From positions 407,501 through 471,500 of the forward strand of contig CAUJNA010001469.1 of assembly GCA_963377175.1 (NCBI GenBank): 64,000 bases of DNA. The letters are read 5' to 3'. This document shows, piece after piece, positions 58,387 through 64,000 of this stretch. The position numbers and the translations under genes were made by a program. How positions within the stretch are numbered: the first letter of the stretch is position 1; every line of letters starts with the position of its first letter. Under the pieces are notes generated by a model that worked only from the letters and a program-made list of their open reading frames with translations, was not told the origin of the DNA and made no database searches. The DNA comes from Effrenium voratum. Its lineage: Eukaryota; Sar; Dinophyceae; Suessiales; Symbiodiniaceae.

Positions 58387-58510
58387 GTCAAGCTGGTGTT
58401 CGCCCAGGCGAAGCGGGGCATTCGCAGCTTGAACCGCGGCTACCGCACCCCCGACCCATCTCCAAGCCCTCTGCCGAAATGCACCAGAGCTGCAAGCAGC
58501 CGAACCTCAG
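58387..58510 (+). CDS. Possible further exon
   Basis: CTGCCAG|G to CCTCAG|GTTTTG: VKLVFAQAKRGIRSLNRGYR, then a Pro/Ser-rich tail (TPDPSPSPLPKCTRAASSRT). GC-rich codon use resembles gene B. CGCCCAG|GCGAAGCGG at 58408 echoes the acceptor at 17110. Its membership of gene B is unproven. Confidence 0.4.
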
Positions 58511-61500
58511 GTTTTGTCGTGTGTCTTGTTTGGAGTTGGTACTCGTGGTTGGGGTATTAGAGGGACACACGACGTTTTAAAAGACAAAGACACCCCACAT
58601 CGGTGTGTTTCATTCGATGGGTAGTTGTCCAATGTGTGCAGACCCCTATTTAGCACCGTGATGCTTCTGGACTTGGACCCACAGTTTGGATATTTGTTGG
58701 GCCAATACACTTAGGAAGTGAAGAGCTGATGAAAAGAGGCGAGCCAGGAGCGGCTTGATGGGCGCCCAAGATGGATCGACTGGTTCAGATGTCCCCACTT
58801 AGACCAAATCCGGATCACTTCCCCCCCGCAAGGTCGATTAATCCGGGGCCATAGCGTTTGTCCAGCTCCCTGTTTCGGCAAAGCAAGCTGCCGAACTGAT
58901 GATGAGGTCACCGATTTGGGGGTAAATCGAGCTCATGAAGCTTAGGGGGTTCCTTTTGTCGAGTTCGGGAATTATTGTTTGTGCAGCCAAAGGGAGTCTC
59001 CTTCAAACATTGTTCTATTTGGTAGACTAGGTACGAAATAGAACCTGACAGCAAGTATAGTTTTCTGTGGATGTGAACCAATACTTGGGTGTTGCAACAA
59101 ACAGCCGACACCCAAAGAGTTTAGATATCCTGGTCGCTTTCCGCCCCAGTTGCTCGCTTTCCTTTTCCAAATCGCCCATTCCAGCACATACGACTGGATC
59201 CCAGGCGTTTCGCAAGAGGTAGGTAAAGACGCCATCTTCCTCCTGGTGTACGAAAGGGTGGTTGCAATGGTCACCAAAAGGTGCGTACGTAATAACCAAT
59301 GTTTGGTGCATGTTGCTTGGATGTTAGGACTTTAAACTGTTTGCCAACGAACGGGTTCTCCAATTAAACCACTAAAGGTTAAGAAGCTTTTAGCAGGGGA
59401 GCAGAAAGCAACCGAGCAAGTAGACATCACGAAAGTTTTGGTGCAAGCCCTCGGTTACCCAAAGCAACGGGTTCCAAGCAACCTGAGACGAGCCAAGGCA
59501 TGGCTCCGCAGGAGATCCTGGCTGCTTGGACTCGAATCCCGTGATGGCGTTGTGTATGGTTGGTCCTTGGTTCACCAGATTGCCATGTCGGCTTACAGGC
59601 AAGAGATCCCAGCTGGTTGAGTATGTCTTTTTTTTAATTATGTTTTCACCTCTTGGAGGGTTGCTCTGAGCAAGCCAACGGAAAATGCAGTTCCCAGTTA
59701 GTAAGCATGCAGTTCACCACATTGAAGTTCGGTTGATGCCAGCATCAACCATTTGAATATTTGGATTAGCTGCCATGTTTGTTGCTAAGGGACACAAGGA
59801 GACCGAAAGCCATATTGGGAGTCACTTACCCATGATTGAAGCGGCTCGTGGGCTATGGTCAAGTCCTTTGCGGCGGACGCTGGGACAACTGACCAGCGAA
59901 ACCTATGGACACGAGCCCACAACCTTCGGTCAAGTCCATGTTTCATTCGGGCATGGGTTAGTTTCTCCCAACATGAAGTGTCTTTTTTAGGATTCGGACT
60001 TGCCACAAAAAAAGATGTTTTTTTGTTTGGTTCTCTTTCGGAAGAATCAAAAGTGTGTACCCTCAAAAATACAGCACACCGATGTCCTACAGAGGTGGAC
60101 TGACGTTAACGTGCGAATGCGGGGAAGTCCTTCGGGGCGGATCCTGGCGGATCTTGGTGGTTCCTTGGCCCCGAACCCGAAGAATGTAAATACATGTGCT
60201 TTCAAGGCCTGCAAGGGCCTCTGTCAGAAAGCGGGCGGGTTGTCCCCAAGTCCAGGTTCCTTTGTACGGGTTGCGGAGGGCTTTGGGCCAAAACGGTCCG
60301 CTAGGGCCGGAGGAGAAAACATGCGGCCGAACGAATCTTGTCCGATCCTGGACTGAAACGGATGTAACATGACATCTGCACGCTATCCATCCCGGGAAGT
60401 GGTACTGGGCTTTTATAAAACGATTGGGTTGAGTTTTAAAAACCAAGCCAATGCAAGTGACGTTTTGTTATTCGACAACAACTTCCACTTACTGACGAAG
60501 GCAAGCCCGTGAAGGATACCACCCTTTCGGTTGAGGTTTCACTCAAGTGGTGCATCACGGGGCCGCACAGATGTGTGGTAGGCTTGGGTTTCAATAAGGG
60601 GGGCACCCCATGCTTGGTTGCTTTAAAGGACAACCACGAGGAAAACCACCGTTTTGGTGGGCTTAAACAAAAGCTAAATTCCTCCTTGTGCGGGTTTGCC
60701 ATCACTTTTGATTCCCCGGTTCTGGATTCTTCTAACCATTCGAGCAGCTGGGTTCCGGTATCCATTTGGCTTCTTTGTGTCAACAACCAAAAAGGGTAAG
60801 CTTTAAAGACCCCGCCTTGAAAACACCGTTTGTGTGATTTGGGTGTTTCTCGAAATAGGGAAGCCCTAAAGATGGTTGGTTCCTTTTCGTTTCTCTGTTA
60901 AATAGTGACGACGGGGATCCTCTCTTTTGCGAAACCCACATGACCACGATAGGGGACCACCCAAATGACGTCCACCAAACTGTCGCCTATTGAAAGTTAC
61001 GTATACTTCGATAACCCCCATGAATGCTGACCCATGATTAATAAACCCGTCCCATTGTTAGGTGGGTGTTCCCTCCAGAAGTGATGAATCCCCACTAAAA
61101 GGGGACACCCCCCGATGAAAATCAACCAGGGGTTTATTATTCCGGGGTTAACATTACACACACCGGTTCGATTGCTAGGTGGACTCGTTGAACGATGTCG
61201 AGCTGGTCGGCCCATGTCCGATTTCTTCCTTCTCTCCATCCTATGCAACTTGGCGCGTTGATCTCCACGCCTTTTCTATGCACTTCCTCACTTCCTGGAC
61301 TGTAGTCACTTTTTGGGTTTGGGCTGTTTGCACCATGTTCCTTTTTGAGGGTACCCCTTTTTGGTTGGTTTTACAGGGAAGTCAAAAGGAAAGCAACCCT
61401 TTTTGGGGAGGTTCGAATCGTAAACATGACTCCATTTTAGTGGTAGTCAATCAGCTTGGACTATGGCAAGTCCTCCAAGGCAGTAGGTAGGCGTTTTTGG

Positions 61501-64000
61501 AGTTGCCACTTTCTGTGATAAGGTCCCCGTTGGGTGATAAAGACCCCTGTTGCTCCATCCTCTACAAGACCTTGTGAAAGGAAATCTTCGCTGGTCCTGT
61601 ACACGCTCTCTTGGGAGGATCTTACGGACCAGTGCAAGACATCTTTGGAGTTTTGCGAGTTTTGTGCGCAAAGTTTCTTTTGAAAGGATTTCTTGGCAAG
61701 ATCCTCTTGTGGCTGTGAACAAACCCTCGCACGTGTCTCTCAAGCCAAGGAAGGACGCTCTGATGAGGGAACTCGCTCCCGCCGTCTGAGCCGCGAAGAA
61801 CCCTGGAATGTGGCTCGGCCAACCCTTTCTCAGTTGCCCAAAGCCGACCTTTTGACCTTTCGCTTGTCCTATGTTGGCTGACATTTAGATACTTATGAAA
61901 TCCCTGGAACGGAAAACAATGCTTTTTGCGTCGTTGTTCATTTTTCTGGCGGCGGGGAGTTTAGTGCTTGTCGAGTTTTTAAAGAGGTGAAACAAATGGA
62001 TCAGGAGTGATCAAATGTTTGAACCGTGTCTGAAATTGAAAACGGTCTTGATGAGGGAATTGTGAGTGGTGGAGGTTAGCGTCAGTGGGTAGAATGTCTT
62101 TTCCGCGGCAGTGCATGGACAAATCACCGAGGTCCAAGCAGTCATGAATTTGTTCCATTCGATAGGGTTTTCGGTCCGCTTTCTCAAATCAGGAAGGCCC
62201 TTCAAAGTGACAAGTTAGTCATACAGATGGCCCATGTTTGCATCGCAGCGCAAACCAGGGACCCTCAAATGTATACTCAAATGGTATAGACTGAGGTATG
62301 TTTGCTGTTTCGCTGGTACTTGTGGTTTGTTTAAAACAAGTTTCGGCGGGACCTAGGCGAGCTTAATCGCTAACTGTCCTATGTCTAGGCGGAACAGGTA
62401 CCTTTTGACAGTGCCTTTTGTGGCTGCACATGGCTACAAATGGGTCGTCTTTTTCTGGGGTGCTGGCCCATTTAGGGTGTTCGAAAAGGCAACCAAAAGG
62501 AAAATCCACAAATTTACCATATCTTGCGAGAAATGTGGGTCTGTTTTGAAGAAGGGCACGCCGCAAAATGTTAGTTTTTGTTGGTCTTCCCTTTAAAACC
62601 ACTCCACGAAATTGTACCCTTTTGACTCGAGGCGCCCCTTCGGTCGATGGGCATGGGTGTGTGGGGCATTCCGCCCCTCCACCCTCGCCTCCAAACAGGG
62701 TACCCTTTTTGGCAACATAGAGGTCAGGAAAGGCTGCATTAAACAGGGCCCCGCGAAATCTGCGAATCGAGGAGCGTATTCGCACGCCGTCTCCGGTTAT
62801 GGAAAGCCCATACAGGAGCGAGTGCAGACAGGTTGGTAGGGAGCGTCTTCCCAGACTGCCTTGACTGCACGAAACTGGCATCTCTAGACTCAATTCATGT
62901 TATGTGATTGTGAACGAAGTACGACGCAAATATGATATGAGTATGTTGAGTTGGGTGGAGGGGAAGCCGAGGTCAAAGTGTTCGGCTCTTTAAAGTGCTG
63001 GTCTTCTTTTCAAGGTGTGCCCGGTGGCAAAAGTGTTGCCACCCTGCAGACGTGATGAGTCCTGACTGCATTCGCGCAGGTTGAATCCTATTGTCTAAGC
63101 ATGGTTGTGGGAACTACGTTTCATGAACCAAATGTTGCACCACTTGGTAGGTGGCTGGTGGAAGCTGACTCAAGGGGATGCACCATTGTGAGCCATACCC
63201 GCGTACCTCAAGTATATTCTGACCTCGCAAGGGTTTTTTTGCTTGTTGTGTGCAGTGTGCACTTTTTGCTGCCGGTGAAAGGGCCCGCTTTACGACCATC
63301 AAATGCTAAAAGGGTATCTCTTTTTGTTCGCATAGCCACTCGAAGCATTGTGATTCGACCATTGGGCATTTTCAGGCATGGGTTTTGGAGGTATGGTGGA
63401 GCATCCATACCTCCAGAAGCATCAAGGGACCCCCAAAACATGGCGGCTTTCTTTTTGATTTCCCGTTTAAACCACCGAAAAGGGGTACCCTCAAAAAGAC
63501 ACACCCACGATGCCAACCTGGCGCATGCCCAACCGCCAGGACCGGGTCATTGGGCTTCTTCAACCCTCCGGGGCAGTACTCCGCTATGCCGCGTGGAATG
63601 CTTTTGCGAAACTGACGGCCCGCTTTGCGCCCGCTTCATGCTCATTAACTTTAGATAGCGAACCCATTCCAGTGGATCCTAGGCAAGCCACCAAAGTAGG
63701 GCTTTTAAAGGGTGGGTCCCTTGGTTACCAACTATAATATAGGGAACTGGAATCACAGGGTATAGTAAAATCACGCTTTAGACTACGCTTTGAGACATTC
63801 TTTTAAGTATAGACAACAGTCTATTTGCATGACATGTTCACGTATGGCGTGCAGTTGGTAAAGGGACAGCTGATCATTAGTAGCTAATGCTGGTTTGTGG
63901 ACTTTAGTAGGTGGTTCTACTTCCCAAAAAGCTTTGAAAGGCCTGTATACGATTGGGACTTGGCTCTGGTATACGGAAGCCGAAGCCCTCGAGTCCCAGT

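Larger units (their letters stand above)
55853..64000. other. Right end: mostly non-coding
   Basis: Apart from 58387-58510 I find no well-supported exon. Weak candidates are 61179-61208 (VDSLNDVEL) and 62722-62830. The stretch holds family B, C and D repeats, family I copies (about 56838-56912 and 61066-61128), a nested C/D composite at 61286-61480 and an open frame at 61550-61789. Confidence 0.35.

Noticed and set aside
61447..61884. 145-codon minus-strand frame
   Set aside because: It is antisense to a plus-strand frame with a more protein-like segment; no motif recognised.
62722..62830. GC-rich island with CAG|G and CAG|GTTGGT borders
   Set aside because: Two frames are open with unrelated products and neither resembles gene A or B.

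Overview
The window looks like nuclear DNA of a dinoflagellate; the species is not determined. Four things point that way. The genes are broken into many short GC-rich exons (about 30-170 nt) set in repeat-choked introns. Nearly every predicted acceptor is AG followed by G, a known dinoflagellate trait. Many candidate donors are GC rather than GT. One exon carries a CGLNAVQLRG-type motif, which I recall as common in dinoflagellate predicted proteins. There are no bacterial operons and no rRNA genes, and I recognised no tRNA genes. All supported coding runs left to right.

Gene A (about 1,037-13,411) is the best-supported model. It starts with a signal-peptide exon and continues through ten more exons to a TGA stop. 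Codon phases agree at nine of the ten junctions. It encodes a secreted or secretory-pathway protein of about 350 residues with four N-glycosylation sequons. I do not recognise the family.

Gene B (about 15,190 to at least 54,606, possibly 58,510) is a chain of about 30 small exons. Almost all encode charged, Ala/Glu/Gln/Arg/Leu-rich alpha-helical coiled-coil segments. It resembles a long SF-assemblin-like or other cytoskeletal coiled-coil protein, but that name is inference. Neither end is fixed. A similar coiled-coil exon lies at 117-194, upstream of gene A. So gene A either lies inside a huge intron of the coiled-coil gene, or two coiled-coil genes flank it.

The rest is intron or intergenic DNA. 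It holds at least eight families of about 90-130 bp terminal-inverted-repeat elements (MITE or introner-like; families A-H below). Some have visible target-site duplications and several sit within a few bases of exon ends. Other contents are a 110-bp-arm palindrome, simple-sequence tracts (GT/GC, CT, GCAA, TTTG, CCAA), minisatellites at 47.4-48.3 kb, and an AT-rich degenerate tandem block at 49.65-50.65 kb. Beyond about 58.5 kb coding evidence is weak.

Exon ends were placed by eye from codon usage, phase and AG|G acceptors. Donor positions in gene B are uncertain by up to about 20 bases.
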